DNA of 64,000 nucleotides from assembly GCF_024199845.1 (NCBI RefSeq), contig NZ_JANADO010000001.1:2542001-2606000 (forward strand), written 5' to 3'. Positions 1 to 9,424 of the stretch are shown one piece after another. The position numbers and the translations under genes were made by a program. The stretch is from Bradyrhizobium sp. CCGB12 (lineage in GTDB: Bacteria > Pseudomonadota > Alphaproteobacteria > Rhizobiales > Xanthobacteraceae). Below the pieces are notes generated by a model. The model ran no database searches and was not told the DNA's origin. It saw only the letters and a list, made by a program, of their open reading frames with translations. Numbering within the stretch: the first letter of the stretch is position 1; each line of letters begins with the position of its first letter.

Positions 1-1390
1 AGCGATCGAGATCGGCGAGCGCGCGTGCGCTCATCGCCTGCTTCTTGGCCACCGTCTTCTCGTTGCCGCGCAGCCGCGTGCCGTCGGCCTTCTTGGTCGG
101 CAAGGTCGCGAGCGGCGGGAACAGGCCGAAATTGATGTTCATCGGCTGGAACGAGCGTGTGCCTGGCTCGATGGTCTCGATATGGCCGCCGGTGATGTGG
201 CCGAGCAACGATCCCAGTGCCGTCGTGCCAGGCGGGCTCGCTAGCGTTTCACCGCGCGCATCGGCTGCTGCATAGAGCCCGGCGATCAGGCCGACGCTGG
301 CGGATTCGACATAGCCCTCACAGCCCGTCATCTGGCCGGCAAAGCGCAGCCGCGGCTGCGCGCGCAGGCGCAACTGGCCGTCGAGCAGCTTTGGTGAATT
401 GAGGAAGGTGTTGCGATGCAGGCCGCCGAGGCGGGCGAACTCGGACTTCTCCAGCCCGGGGATGGTACGGAAGATACGCTGCTGCTCGCCATACTTCAGC
501 TTCGTCTGGAAGCCAACGATGTTGTAGAGCGTGCCGAGCTTGTTGTCCTGGCGCAGCTGCACGATTGCGTAGGCTTTCGTGGTGGGATCGTGCGGATTGG
601 TGAGGCCGACGGGCTTCATGGGACCATGGCGCAGCGTCTCGGGGCCGCGCTCCGCCATCACCTCGATCGGCAGGCAGCCGTCGAAATAGGGCGTGTTGGT
701 CTCCCACTCCTTGAACTCGGTCTTCTCGCCCGCGATCAGCGCCGCGACGAAGCCGTCATACTGCTCCTTGGTCATCGGGCAGTTGATGTAGTCGGCGCCG
801 TTGCCGCCGGGGCCGACCTTGTCGTAGCGCGACTGGAACCAGGCGACCGACATGTCGATGGATTCGCGGTGCACGATCGGCGCAATCGCGTCGAAGAAGG
901 CGAGCGCGTTCTCGTCGGTCAGTTCGCGGATGGCATCGGCCAGCGGCGCAGAGGTGAGGGGGCCGGTCGCGATGATGACGTTGCTCCAGTCGGCCGGCGG
1001 CAGGCCTGCGATCTCGCCGCGCGCGATCTCGATCAGGGGATTGTCGTTGAGCGCCTTGGTGACGGCCGCAGAGAAACCCTCGCGGTCGACGGCCAGGGCG
1101 CCGCCGGCGGGCACCTGGTTGGCGTCGGCGGCGCGCATGATCAGCGAGTCGAGCCGGCGCATCTCCGCATGAAGCAGTCCGACGGCGTTGTTGGCGGCGT
1201 CGTCCGAGCGGAACGAACTGGAGCAGACGAGTTCGGCGAGGCCGTCAGTGCGGTGCGCCTCGGTCATGCGAGTCGGCCGCATCTCGTGCAGCACCACGCG
1301 CACGCCGGATTTGGCCACCTGCCAGGCGGCTTCGGAACCGGCAAGGCCGGCGCCGATGACGTGCACAGTATCGGATAGGGGTCCTGTCAT
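1..1390 (-). CDS. trmFO: TrmFO, folate/FAD-dependent tRNA (uracil-54-C5)-methyltransferase (3' end outside window)
   Basis: The reverse strand reads from an ATG at 1390 to the window edge, about 463 codons, so the C-terminus is missing. The N-terminus has the FAD-binding Rossmann motif ([14 protein letters not shown]), followed by the TrmFO blocks [22 protein letters not shown] and, later, [16 protein letters not shown]. The family makes ribothymidine at position 54 of tRNA, using methylene-tetrahydrofolate as carbon donor and FADH2 as reductant. No operon partner is visible: the next upstream gene (DUF1127) is on the same strand about 130 bp away. The family identity is secure; only the extreme C-terminus cannot be checked. 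Confidence 0.95.
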   Translation of the reverse strand, partial: MTGPLSDTVHVIGAGLAGSEAAWQVAKSGVRVVLHEMRPTRMTEAHRTDGLAELVCSSSFRSDDAANNAVGLLHAEMRRLDSLIMRAADANQVPAGGALAVDREGFSAAVTKALNDNPLIEIARGEIAGLPPADWSNVIIATGPLTSAPLADAIRELTDENALAFFDAIAPIVHRESIDMSVAWFQSRYDKVGPGGNGADYINCPMTKEQYDGFVAALIAGEKTEFKEWETNTPYFDGCLPIEVMAERGPETLRHGPMKPVGLTNPHDPTTKAYAIVQLRQDNKLGTLYNIVGFQTKLKYGEQQRIFRTIPGLEKSEFARLGGLHRNTFLNSPKLLDGQLRLRAQPRLRFAGQMTGCEGYVESASVGLIAGLYAAADARGETLASPPGTTALGSLLGHITGGHIETIEPGTRSFQPMNINFGLFPPLATLPTKKADGTRLRGNEKTVAKKQAMSARALADLDR

Positions 1391-1516
1391 GGGGCGGACA
1401 GGTAGCGCTTTTCGGCGATCAGTGGAATCGGCGAGATCAAGTTTTCTGCCATCAGAAACGACAACGCCCGCACGAGGCGGGCGCTATCGGTTCGTCCGGT
1501 GAAGGGCTGAACGATA

Positions 1517-1669
1517 TCAGCCCTGATACTGGCCGGCGGCAACGCGCGGGATGTCCGAGCGATCGAGGCCGATGTCGGCCAGTTCGCGGTCGCTGAGCTG
1601 GGACAGCTCGGCAACATTGCGCTGATAGTCCCGGAAAGCCTGGATCATGCGGATGAGCGAGAGCAGCAT
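1517..1669 (-). CDS. DUF1127 small protein
   Basis: A 50-residue protein starting MLLSLIRMIQAF and ending with the DUF1127 signature (LSQLSDRELADIGLDRSDI). The frame stays open upstream, but the ATG at 1669 follows a good Shine-Dalgarno (GGAGAC at 1675-1680), so this start is preferred. DUF1127 proteins are short, arginine-rich and common in alphaproteobacteria; some family members have been linked to RNA binding and phosphate or carbon metabolism, but nothing here shows which. It appears to be a single-gene unit. Confidence 0.85.
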   Translation of the reverse strand: MLLSLIRMIQAFRDYQRNVAELSQLSDRELADIGLDRSDIPRVAAGQYQG

Positions 1670-2345
1670 TGGTAGTCTCCTGTAGTTCGATTCAGCCCTT
1701 GCTCGGGCGTCATCGTTGAAATGAATATAGGTGAGAGTGGTGCAGTGCGAAAGTTCCAAGTTGCGATGCAGCTAAGCAGGGAGCGCATAGCACCGGTAAC
1801 GGACGATTAACTTGCGGGCGTTCCGTCCCGAGCAAGAGGCGAAGGGTGGGGCAGGGGACCGCAAATTCCCGTGAATTCACGGACTTATGGCCAACCACGC
1901 GGTTTATGGGCTGGTGGAAATATAGTTCGTTTTTGTCGCCCGGCAGGGGGTTGGGCCAGGCGGCTAAACCCAATTCATACATGCGCGAATCGCATGCATC
2001 GAGAACTCTAAAAATGAATATATGTTCATTATTTATCGCGATTGGCCCGTCCTGTCACCGCGGGAAGGAACTGTGCGACACGGCGAGCCCTCGGGAGGGT
2101 ATTTGCTTCCCCCACGGGACGGCACACGCACTTTAGTGCAGCGCGTACACGCCGAGCGTGCAGTTTTGGTTACAGGTATGTAATGAAAATCAGAAGTTTC
2201 GCATGCCCCCTCTGCGCCGAGCGCAACATCACGCAATTCTCGCGAGGAATTTATTGCGACAACTTGCCGCGCTCAGAGAAAAGTCTGGCTGCAGAATCCG
2301 GCAATGTCGCTGGTTCTGTCCAAGGACAAGAAGGAAGGTAACGTC
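1670..2345. other. Gene-free stretch, 5' regions of DUF1127 and the 2346 gene
   Basis: No convincing coding region is present on either strand. It must hold the promoter of the DUF1127 gene (reverse) and of the secreted protein at 2346 (forward). A perfect 14-bp palindrome, CCGTGAATTCACGG, lies at 1869-1882, but no known regulator was recognised for it. The segment around 2000-2040 is locally AT-rich. Confidence 0.5.
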
Positions 2346-2609
2346 ATGACGAAGTTACTCGGGGCTATCGCAATTGCAGCCCTCGCGTTGGCCGTTGCGC
2401 CAGCGCAGGCGGCCAAGCACGCGACGGGCGGCTGTAGTTCGGCCAATCTGGAGAAGACAGAGACCGCGATCGAGGCTATGGCCGACGGCGACAGCAAGTT
2501 CGTGGCGCAGAAGGAAATCGCGGCCGCGCAGGACTCGCTGCTCAACGGCAAGATGGGTGTGTGCGGTGCGCATCTGAACAAGGCGATGCAGGCCACCATG
2601 GCCAAATAA
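2346..2609 (+). CDS. Small exported protein, function unknown
   Basis: An 87-residue protein with a clear Sec signal peptide (MTKLLGAIAIAALALAVAPAQA, cleaved about residue 22) and a mature domain of about 65 residues with two cysteines (GCSS near the start, VCGAH near the end) that could form a disulfide. The ATG at 2346 is chosen over an upstream in-frame ATG at 2304 because it follows AAGGAAGG at 2333-2340 and begins the signal peptide. It ends 25 bp before a strong hairpin terminator. No domain was recognised. Probably periplasmic. Confidence 0.8.
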   Translation: MTKLLGAIAIAALALAVAPAQAAKHATGGCSSANLEKTETAIEAMADGDSKFVAQKEIAAAQDSLLNGKMGVCGAHLNKAMQATMAK

Positions 2610-2633
2610 GACGTCGAGACGTCAGCAGACCAA

Positions 2634-2669
2634 GAGGGGGCCGGTCGCAGTGCGGTCGGCCCTCCGTTT
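2634..2669 (+). terminator. Intrinsic terminator-like hairpin
   Basis: A GC-rich inverted repeat (GAGGGGGCCG paired with CGGCCCTCC), followed by GTTTC, directly downstream of the small exported protein gene. It also lies at the 3' end of the convergent transglycosylase gene. Confidence 0.6.
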
Positions 2670-2684
2670 CTGTCGACGATGTTC

Positions 2685-3509
2685 TTAAGGAGCGCGCGCG
2701 AGCTGGGTGGCGAAATAGGCGACTGTCTTGGAATAGACCTCGCTCTTGTTCCACTGCTGGAGCACCGCGAAGTTCGGGCCGCCCGGCTGCCAATCCTTGC
2801 CGCGCTGCCAGCCATAGCCGACCAGATAATTGGCGGTGGAGGCGAGCACGTCGGGCGCGTTGTGTAAGAGATCGCGCTTGCCGTTGCCATCGAAATCGAC
2901 GGCGTATTTCATCCAGGACGACGGCATGAACTGGGTCTGACCGAGCTCGCCGGCCCAGGCGCCCTTCATGTCGGCGGGCGCGAGATCGCCGCGCTGGACG
3001 ATGCGCAGGGCATCCATCAGCTCGGCGCGAAACTGGTCGGCGCGCCGGCAGTCATAGGCCAGCGTCGCCAGCGAGCGGATGGTCGCGAACTTGCCGGTGT
3101 TGACGCCGAAATCGGTCTCGAGTCCCCAGATCGCGACCAGCACCTCACCCGGAACGCCGTAGGCCTGCTCGATGCGCGACAGCACCGAGCCGTATTGCTT
3201 CATCATGTTGGAGCCGCGCGTCATCCGCGGCGGGACCATGCGGCCGGAAAACTCTTCGAAGGTCTGGGTGAAGACCTTTTGCGACTTGTCACGATTGAGC
3301 ACGCTCTGATCGAGCGTCACGCCGGCGAGCCCTGATGCAATAGCCTGTTGAGCGATGCCCTTGGCCGCCGCGTCGGTTTTGAAGTCCGCGAGCCAGGCGT
3401 CGAAATTGCCCGAGCCGCAGGCAACAGCGGCGAGCGCTGGCTGGGCTGACAGGATTGACGCGGAGAGGGCGAAGGCTGCGAGAGCGAGACGAGAAATCGT
3501 CGGGGTCAT
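2685..3509 (-). CDS. Lytic murein transglycosylase, MltB-like (GH103)
   Basis: A 274-residue protein with signal peptide MTPTISRLALAAFALSASIL. The frame stays open for 39 more codons, but the ATG at 3509 begins the signal peptide. The SLT_2/MltB catalytic region contains IWGLETDFGVNTG, with the likely catalytic glutamate at residue 131, followed by GELGQTQFMPSSW and DFDGNGKRDL. Such enzymes cleave the MurNAc-GlcNAc bond to give 1,6-anhydro-muropeptides during cell-wall turnover. There is no lipobox, so it is probably soluble and periplasmic rather than a lipoprotein like E. coli MltB. It is shorter than E. coli MltB and lacks a C-terminal peptidoglycan-binding domain. Confidence 0.88.
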   Translation of the reverse strand: MTPTISRLALAAFALSASILSAQPALAAVACGSGNFDAWLADFKTDAAAKGIAQQAIASGLAGVTLDQSVLNRDKSQKVFTQTFEEFSGRMVPPRMTRGSNMMKQYGSVLSRIEQAYGVPGEVLVAIWGLETDFGVNTGKFATIRSLATLAYDCRRADQFRAELMDALRIVQRGDLAPADMKGAWAGELGQTQFMPSSWMKYAVDFDGNGKRDLLHNAPDVLASTANYLVGYGWQRGKDWQPGGPNFAVLQQWNKSEVYSKTVAYFATQLARAP

Positions 3510-3638
3510 CAGATGAAATGGATTCCGTGAAGTGATCTGACCGGCGAGCGCAATCTCCGTTGTAACCGCGGCCAAAGCAAGGCGTGTGACGGCGTGCGAC
3601 CCTGCCCGAACCGGGCAGGATCGCACGTGACGATATCG

Positions 3639-4547
3639 TCAGGCGTCCGTCTTGTTCCGCCAGGGGAAGAGGTTGGCGGGGAAGTCCGCGGCCGGCTTGC
3701 GCGCGCGATGCGGCGGAGGCGGCACCGGACGTGCGCCCGGATCGGACACGATGACCTTGCGGTAGAGATGCCAGGTGGCATGGCCGAGCAGGGGGATCAC
3801 CACGGCAAGACCGAGGAAGGCCGGGATGGTGCCGAGCGCCAGCAGCACCGCCACGATCAGGCCCCAGGCTGCCATCGGCACCGGGTTCTTCGCGACGACG
3901 CGGAGCGAGGTGACCATAGCCTCGAACGCACCGGCATGACGGTCCAGCATCAGAGGGAACGACACGGCGCTCATGCAGAGCGCGGCGAGCGCGAACAGGA
4001 AGCCGGTGCCGCAGCCGACCACGATCAGCCACCAGCCCTGCTGCGTCGTCAGAACGCGTGTCATGAAATCCGAGATCCCGGTCGCGCCCTCATAGCCGAA
4101 CGCGGCGACATAGATCGCCTGCGCGGTCGCAACCCAGGTCACGAACAGGGCGAGCAGCAGCGTGCCGAGGCCGAGCATCGCACCGAACGATGGCGAGCGG
4201 AGCACCTCCATGGCGTCCCAGGCGGTCGCTTCTTCATAGCGCTCGCGCCGGCTGGAGAGCTCATAAAGACCGAGCGCCGCGAAGGGGCCGATCAAGGCGA
4301 AGCCGGCGGCTAGCGGAAACAGCAGCGGCAGCACCGAATAGCCCATCACCACGCGGGCAAGCACGAGGCCGAGCACCGGATAGATCACGCAGAGGATGAT
4401 GGCGTGGCTCGGAACGGCCTTGAAATCCTCCCAGCCGCGCTTCAGCGCGTCGTGCAGGTCGGACAATTGGATGGTTCGGATGACCGGTCCAGCCGCATTT
4501 GCGGTCTGGGCCATCGGGGGGACATTGCCCTGGTATAGAGTGGCCAT
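3639..4547 (-). CDS. DUF2189 integral membrane protein
   Basis: A 302-residue hydrophobic protein with about six predicted membrane segments after a soluble N-terminus (IRTIQLSDLHDALKRGWEDF), which is the usual DUF2189 arrangement. The C-terminus is proline- and arginine-rich and probably cytoplasmic. The ATG at 4547 has GGGAGC at 4556-4561, eight bases upstream, and is preferred to the longer frame. DUF2189 proteins are annotated as cytochrome c oxidase subunit I-like in some databases, but no haem or copper ligands were recognised here, so no function is assigned. Confidence 0.8.
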   Translation of the reverse strand: MATLYQGNVPPMAQTANAAGPVIRTIQLSDLHDALKRGWEDFKAVPSHAIILCVIYPVLGLVLARVVMGYSVLPLLFPLAAGFALIGPFAALGLYELSSRRERYEEATAWDAMEVLRSPSFGAMLGLGTLLLALFVTWVATAQAIYVAAFGYEGATGISDFMTRVLTTQQGWWLIVVGCGTGFLFALAALCMSAVSFPLMLDRHAGAFEAMVTSLRVVAKNPVPMAAWGLIVAVLLALGTIPAFLGLAVVIPLLGHATWHLYRKVIVSDPGARPVPPPPHRARKPAADFPANLFPWRNKTDA

Positions 4548-4883
4548 GGTCGCTAGCTCCCTTGCCGCGCGGCTGAACCCACGCCGGCAACGGCGCAAGC
4601 GGCCGCATTCTTTGAACTATCGCGATTCCGACCAGACGCGAATTCCGGATGGCATCGCGAGCTGAGGGGCAACCGTACTCCCAATTCCGAGTCCTGTCCC
4701 TCACGCTTGGGTGAAATTCGATGACGCGGTGCAACCTCGACGATGTCATTCGGTCGTCATTTCGCCGCAGATAAGCTGATGCTGTGTGTTGGTTCGCACG
4801 AACTTCGCGGGCGTAACGCAGTAACTTCGTCTATAAGTGCCACTCAAGGCCCTTCCAACGGATCCTTTTTTCGGGGAGCAGAC

Positions 4884-5285
4884 ATGAGCATTTTTGGAAA
4901 AATCATGGGCGCGATCTTCGGTAGCCAGCCGGCTGCCGCCGCGCCTGCCGGCAGCGCGCCCGCAGGCAGTGCGCCCGCAGGGGCCGCGCCGGGCGCACCG
5001 GCGCCAGGCGCCGCGCCGATGGCAGCCGTCGACGTCGCCGCGATCGTCGACAAGGCGGTAGCTGCGCACAAGGGCGAGAAGCTGGAATGGCGCACCTCGA
5101 TCGTCGACCTCATGAAAGCGCTCGACATCGACTCCAGCCTTGCTGCGCGCAAGGATCTCGCCAAGGAGCTGGGCTACACCGGCGACATGAACGACTCGGC
5201 AAGCATGAACGTCTGGCTGCACAAGCAGGTGATGTCCAAGCTCGCTGCCAATGGCGGCAAGCTGCCGCCTGAGATCAAGCACTGA
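4884..5285 (+). CDS. DUF3597 domain protein
   Basis: A 133-residue protein with three parts: an N-terminal segment (MSIFGKIMGAIFG) that may be amphipathic, an Ala/Pro/Gly-rich low-complexity linker with repeated AGSAP units (about residues 15-50), and a helical DUF3597 domain (VDVAAIVDKAV to the end) containing WRTSIVDLMKALDIDSSLAARKDLAKELGY. The start has GGGGAGC at 4873-4879. The domain resembles the LysM-associated YidB/DUF937 class in overall character, but the biochemical role is unknown. A strong terminator follows. Confidence 0.8.
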   Translation: MSIFGKIMGAIFGSQPAAAAPAGSAPAGSAPAGAAPGAPAPGAAPMAAVDVAAIVDKAVAAHKGEKLEWRTSIVDLMKALDIDSSLAARKDLAKELGYTGDMNDSASMNVWLHKQVMSKLAANGGKLPPEIKH

Positions 5286-5308
5286 CCGGTCGCCCGGTCG
5301 TACCGCAA

Positions 5309-5336
5309 GGGCCCGCGATCTCTCGCGGGCCCTTTT
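5309..5336 (+). terminator. Strong intrinsic terminator
   Basis: A perfect 10-bp stem (GGGCCCGCGA at 5309-5318 with TCGCGGGCCC at 5323-5332) with a 4-nt loop, then TTTT. It sits 24 bp after the DUF3597 stop codon and immediately before the convergent GNAT gene, and may act for both. Confidence 0.85.
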
Positions 5337-5355
5337 GCATTCAGGCCAGGAGACT

Positions 5356-5631
5356 TCAGGCCAAGAGATCCGCATCCTCCGGATGCCTGTCGAGATAGTC
5401 GACGACGAAGCCACAGCCGGCGATCACCTTCCGGCCGTCGCGGCGGATCAAGTCCAGCGCGCCCTTGATCAGCTCGGAGCCGATGCCGCGGCCGCGGAGC
5501 GCGCGCGGCGTTTCGGTGTGGGTGATGATCACAGCCGACGGCGTCAGCCGGTAATTGGCGAAGGCGATGTCGCTGCCGAGATCGAGCTCGAAGCGGCTGC
5601 TGTCCTTGTTGTCGCGTACCGAAGCCGCCAT
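5356..5631 (-). CDS. Small GNAT-fold N-acetyltransferase (YidJ/GtlP type), copy 1
   Basis: A 91-residue minimal GNAT protein. The acetyl-CoA pyrophosphate loop is RALRGRGIGSELIKGAL, preceded by beta strands (YRLTPSAVIITHTETP) and followed by GCGFVVDYLDRHPEDADL. The family (N_Acyltransf, COG2388) is usually under 100 residues; its substrates are poorly defined. The ATG at 5631 is preceded by GGAAAGG. A paralogue lies at 6398-6673, on the other side of the SPW gene. The two share the same length, the loop and the ending HP(E/D)(D/Y)ADL. Confidence 0.85.
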   Translation of the reverse strand: MAASVRDNKDSSRFELDLGSDIAFANYRLTPSAVIITHTETPRALRGRGIGSELIKGALDLIRRDGRKVIAGCGFVVDYLDRHPEDADLLA

Positions 5632-5948
5632 GCGGGACCTTTCCGAAATGCCGATTGTGTCCTGATCTAGGAGGCGGACCCCGGCCTTGCCAAGGTGGGA
5701 CCAAGGGAGATTGCCGCAGGGGAGACATCTGCAAATGCGCGCCCGTGGCTGCAGTGCGGTATGGACGTCTCGCCATGCGAGCATGATGCGGCGACCGCAA
5801 ATAATCCTCGATATTGCTCTTGCAAGGCCGACTTCGGTTCCCACGTCCTTGAGAGGACATACGCCCGAATGCGGCCGGCAGGGTCGCTAGACGTTCGGAG
5901 TGTCATGATTGCCAGCCGCAGACGTATGCCTCGTTGCAGGAGGATACG
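5632..5948. other. Intergenic region between divergent GNAT and SPW genes
   Basis: A 317-bp gap between divergently transcribed genes; it must contain both promoters. No reading frame here looks real, and no operator motif was recognised. Confidence 0.4.
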
Positions 5949-6344
5949 ATGTCGGATTTTGGTTTCTTGAATACTCATCGAACATGGGAAGACTGGTGCG
6001 GGATGCTGCTTGGCGCGGTGATCGTGGCTTCGCCATGGTTTCCCATCCAGGATCAGACGATCACCGGACACCAGACGGTCATCCTGAACACGGTCGCAAT
6101 CGGTCTGGTCGTGTTTGGCATCAGCCAGCTCGAATATGTTGCCTTACAGCGCTGGCAGGAGGTGACGACGATCCTGGTCGGACTGTGGCTCATCGCCTCG
6201 CCATACGTGATCGGCTATTCCGGTGACGGTTTTCTCCGCATCTACCACACGAGCCTCGGTGCGGTGGTGGTGCTGCTCGGCATACTCCAGCTGTGGCAGG
6301 ATTGGGATCAGAACGACCAGGACTTGCTCAAGCACGGACAATAG
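5949..6344 (+). CDS. SPW repeat membrane protein
   Basis: A 131-residue protein with four hydrophobic segments arranged as two SPW repeats. The first repeat has W-x-D-W and VIVASPWFP, the second has LVGLWLIASPYVIGY; each is followed by a second helix. The ATG at 5949 follows an ideal AGGAGG at 5938-5943. SPW proteins are inner-membrane proteins of unknown function. It sits between two paralogous GNAT genes on the other strand. Confidence 0.88.
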   Translation: MSDFGFLNTHRTWEDWCGMLLGAVIVASPWFPIQDQTITGHQTVILNTVAIGLVVFGISQLEYVALQRWQEVTTILVGLWLIASPYVIGYSGDGFLRIYHTSLGAVVVLLGILQLWQDWDQNDQDLLKHGQ

Positions 6345-6397
6345 GGCGTAGATGTCGCTCTTGGCAGGCTCGCCGGCTGCAGGCGGCGGGCGGCACC

Positions 6398-6673
6398 CTA
6401 TCTCGTGACGAGATCCGCATAGTCCGGGTGCTTCTCGATCCACGCCTTCACGAATGGGCATTGCGGGATCAGCTTCAATCCGTCGGCGCGGACCTGGTCG
6501 AGCGCGCCTTGCACCAGCTTCGAGCCGACGCCCTTGCCACCAAGTTCCTTCGGCACGTCCGTATGCTCGAAGGTGATGACGTTGCCATCGAGCTTGTAGT
6601 GTTCGGTCGCAACATGACCCTCGACCTCCAGCTCATAGCGGTGATGGGCTTTGTTGTTGATGATGTCGCTCAT
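6398..6673 (-). CDS. Small GNAT-fold N-acetyltransferase, copy 2
   Basis: A 91-residue protein paralogous to 5356-5631. It has the loop KELGGKGVGSKLVQGALDQV and the ending KHPDYADLV. The ATG at 6673 has a GGGAGGGA ribosome-binding site. The conserved length and motif spacing point to an old duplication that now flanks the SPW gene. The acetyl acceptor is unknown. Confidence 0.87.
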   Translation of the reverse strand: MSDIINNKAHHRYELEVEGHVATEHYKLDGNVITFEHTDVPKELGGKGVGSKLVQGALDQVRADGLKLIPQCPFVKAWIEKHPDYADLVTR

Positions 6674-6751
6674 GTCGTCCCTCCCCAGCTGTCGGCCTCG
6701 CGTACGAAGCCGTAACGCGGGGTCGGGGCGGCCGGTTTCCGATGTTGAGGT

Positions 6752-7111
6752 TCAATCGGTCGCTTTGGCGAGCCTGGAATCCTCGGGCTGCGGCTGCGGG
6801 CGGAGGCAGCCTTGGCAGATGACCAGCGAGCGGTTGACCCTGGCGTCCTGCTCGGCCTCGACGCCGTCCTGTGCCTGCCACCACTCCTTTGAATAGGGCG
6901 CCAGCCCGGCTTGCGATCCGCTCCGCTCCGATCGGGCAGTGGTTCGCGTAGGTCCGGACGCCGCACGCGGCTGATTGGGGTCCTCGCCGGCGCCATCCCA
7001 GGCATAGCGCGCAGGCTTGAAGGCAGGGCCTGAAGCCAGATGCGCTTGCGGGGCCACGGCACATCCGGCAAGCGCAAGCATGAGCAGGAGGATGGCGGGC
7101 GCTTTGATCAT
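6752..7111 (-). CDS. Putative lipoprotein
   Basis: A 119-residue protein with a lipoprotein signal (MIKAPAILLLMLALAGC), so the mature protein would start at Cys17 and be acylated. The rest is polar, with a central low-complexity stretch and one CxxC (VICQGCLRPQ) near the end. An ATG at 7111 is used; a GTG at 7120 is also possible. No family was recognised. Confidence 0.7.
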   Translation of the reverse strand: MIKAPAILLLMLALAGCAVAPQAHLASGPAFKPARYAWDGAGEDPNQPRAASGPTRTTARSERSGSQAGLAPYSKEWWQAQDGVEAEQDARVNRSLVICQGCLRPQPQPEDSRLAKATD

Positions 7112-7204
7112 GATGTGCACTCTGTACGCGGAGACGGACGCAGGGTGCGCCGATCATGTTTAAAATTCCCTGAACGATTGCGGTCGTGGCTGCGACCAAC
7201 GCCA

Positions 7205-7702
7205 ATGCGATATCTGATCCTCTTGCTCAGCCTGCTCGTGACCAGCGTCCGTGCTGACGATGCAAAGCCGTTCGATACGGCCGACTATCCGCCGGGGGTG
7301 CAGAAGGCGCTGCGTCATGCCGTCGAGGAATGCGACAGCCAGGGCGGCGGGAAGGTTGCCTTCACGCAGGATACGGTGCGCAAGATCGACCTGACTGGTG
7401 ACGGCCGCGACGACTACATCGTGGATTTCAGCGACACCCAGTGCGGGAATCGCGAGACGACCTATTGCGGAACCGGCGGCTGCGTCATGAACATCCTGGT
7501 GACGTTGCCGGATGGCAGCGTGCGTCAGGTGTTCGACGGCCATGTCCTTAGCTACAAGATCGTGGCGCCGCCGATGAAGCGCGGCGCTGCGCGCACCATC
7601 CGCTTCGATCTGCACGGCAGCTTCTGCGGCGGTTTTGGTGCGCAGGCCTGCTGGAAGGCGAAGGCCATCACGGCGACGCCGTTTGCGTTCAAGCAGCCGT
7701 AG
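7205..7702 (+). CDS. Exported protein with Ca-loop-like motif, function unknown
   Basis: A 165-residue protein with a signal peptide (MRYLILLLSLLVTSVRA) and a mature domain containing DLTGDGRDDYIVD, which looks like a calcium-binding or FG-GAP-type loop. Six cysteines (CDSQ, QCGN, YCGTGGC, FCGG, ACWK) suggest disulfides in the periplasm. It is divergent from the lipoprotein gene. No specific function can be assigned. Confidence 0.75.
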   Translation: MRYLILLLSLLVTSVRADDAKPFDTADYPPGVQKALRHAVEECDSQGGGKVAFTQDTVRKIDLTGDGRDDYIVDFSDTQCGNRETTYCGTGGCVMNILVTLPDGSVRQVFDGHVLSYKIVAPPMKRGAARTIRFDLHGSFCGGFGAQACWKAKAITATPFAFKQP

Positions 7703-7807
7703 GGCAGGTCCGCGGCGGCTGGCCTTGCGGGGGCGCTGGCGATGGCGATAAATGGGCTGCAATGAGCGGGCGGCTCGCTTGCCGTCCGTCGTCGAAGAGG
7801 AAGCCCG

Positions 7808-9415
7808 ATGCAGCCCCTGCGCATGTCCCGCCGCGTCATGAATCTCGCCCACATGCTGACCCAGAATGCGCGGCGGCATGGATCGCGCCCCGGCTTCGTC
7901 TGGGGTGACAAGTCCTGGACCTGGCACGAGATCGACGCGCAGGTCTCGGCGCTCGCGGCCGCGTTCGCCGCGCGCGGCATCGTCAAGGGCGACCGCATCC
8001 TCGTCCATTCCAAGAATGGCGACGAGATGTTCTTTTCGATGTTCGCCGCGTTTCGGCTCGGTGCGGTCTGGGTTCCCACCAATTTCCGCCTGATGCCGGA
8101 TGAGGTCACCTATCTCGCGCAGGCCTCCGGGGCGAAGGCGTTCCTGTGCCACGTCGATTTCCCCGAGCATGCCGCGGCGGTGAAGGGCGGCGCGCTGGAA
8201 TTCACCTGGAGCGTCGACGGCGAGGCCGCGTTCGGCGAGCGCTCGGTGGCTGACGCCATCGCGTCGCATGCAGGCGCTGCCGTGGAGAATGTCGCCGTCG
8301 AGCAGGACGATCCCTGCTGGTTCTTCTTCACCTCCGGCACCACGGGCCGCTCCAAGGCGGCGGTGCTGACCCACGGCCAGATGGGCTTTGTGGTGACCAA
8401 TCATCTGGCCGACCTGACGCCCGGTACGACGGAGCAGGATGCATCCCTGGTAGTGGCGCCATTGTCGCACGGCGCCGGCGTGCATCAGCTGATGCAGACC
8501 GCGCGCGGCGCACGCACCGTGCTGCTGCCGACCGAAAAATTCGACATCAACGAGGCGTTCCGCCTGATCGAGACGCACCGCGTCAGCAATCTCTTCACGG
8601 TGCCGACGATCCTGAAGATGATGGTCGAGCATCCCGCCGCCGACAAATACGATCATGCCTCGCTGCGCCAGGTGATCTATGCGGGCGCGCCGATGTATCG
8701 CGAGGACCAGAAGGCTGCGCTGAAGAAGCTCGGCCGGGTGATCGTGCAGTATTTTGGCCTGGGCGAGGTCACCGGCAACATCACGGTGCTGCCGGCCGCG
8801 CTGCACGATCCCGAGGACGGCCCGCATGCAAAGATCGGCACCTGTGGCTTCGAGCGCACCGGTATGCAGGTCTCGATCCAGGATGACGAGGGCCGCGAGC
8901 TCAAGGCCAACCAGAGCGGCGAGATCTGCGTGATCGGGCCTGCCGTATTCGCCGGCTACTACGACAATCCCGAAGCCAACGCGAAAGCGTTCCGCAACGG
9001 CTGGTTCCGCACCGGCGATCTCGGCCACATGGACGAGGAGGGCTTCGTCTACATCACCGGACGCGCCTCCGACATGTACATCTCCGGCGGCTCCAACATC
9101 TATCCGCGCGAGATCGAGGAGAAGATCCTGACTCATCCCGCCGTCGGCGAGGTCGCCGTGCTCGGTGTGCCCGATGCGACCTGGGGTGAAGTCGGCATTG
9201 CCGTCTGCGTCGCGCGCGAAGGCGAGAAACCCGTGAGCGAAGCGGAGATGGCGGCGTTCCTGTCGCCGAAGGTGCCGCGCTACAAGATGCCGAAGCGGTT
9301 CTTCTTCTGGGATGCCTTGCCGAAATCCGGCTACGGCAAGATTCCAAAACGCATGGTGCGCGACGAGCTCGAGGCACGCGGATTGCTCGATCTCGACAAG
9401 ACGAAGACGGGCTGA
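7808..9415 (+). CDS. Acyl-CoA synthetase (AMP-forming, ANL superfamily)
   Basis: A 535-residue adenylate-forming enzyme. The AMP-binding P-loop is at residues 172-183 (FFFTSGTTGRSK), followed by the substrate-pocket region (YFGLGEVTG) and the A8/A7 core (GWFRTGDLGHMDEEGF). A C-terminal lysine (GYGKIPKRMVR) is where the catalytic Lys of the adenylation step is expected. The family activates carboxylic acids to acyl-CoA via an acyl-AMP. Chain length or aromatic preference cannot be read from the sequence. It ends just before the PPC-domain gene (9425), which suggests co-transcription. Confidence 0.9.
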   Translation: MQPLRMSRRVMNLAHMLTQNARRHGSRPGFVWGDKSWTWHEIDAQVSALAAAFAARGIVKGDRILVHSKNGDEMFFSMFAAFRLGAVWVPTNFRLMPDEVTYLAQASGAKAFLCHVDFPEHAAAVKGGALEFTWSVDGEAAFGERSVADAIASHAGAAVENVAVEQDDPCWFFFTSGTTGRSKAAVLTHGQMGFVVTNHLADLTPGTTEQDASLVVAPLSHGAGVHQLMQTARGARTVLLPTEKFDINEAFRLIETHRVSNLFTVPTILKMMVEHPAADKYDHASLRQVIYAGAPMYREDQKAALKKLGRVIVQYFGLGEVTGNITVLPAALHDPEDGPHAKIGTCGFERTGMQVSIQDDEGRELKANQSGEICVIGPAVFAGYYDNPEANAKAFRNGWFRTGDLGHMDEEGFVYITGRASDMYISGGSNIYPREIEEKILTHPAVGEVAVLGVPDATWGEVGIAVCVAREGEKPVSEAEMAAFLSPKVPRYKMPKRFFFWDALPKSGYGKIPKRMVRDELEARGLLDLDKTKTG

Positions 9416-9424
9416 GCCTACGTG

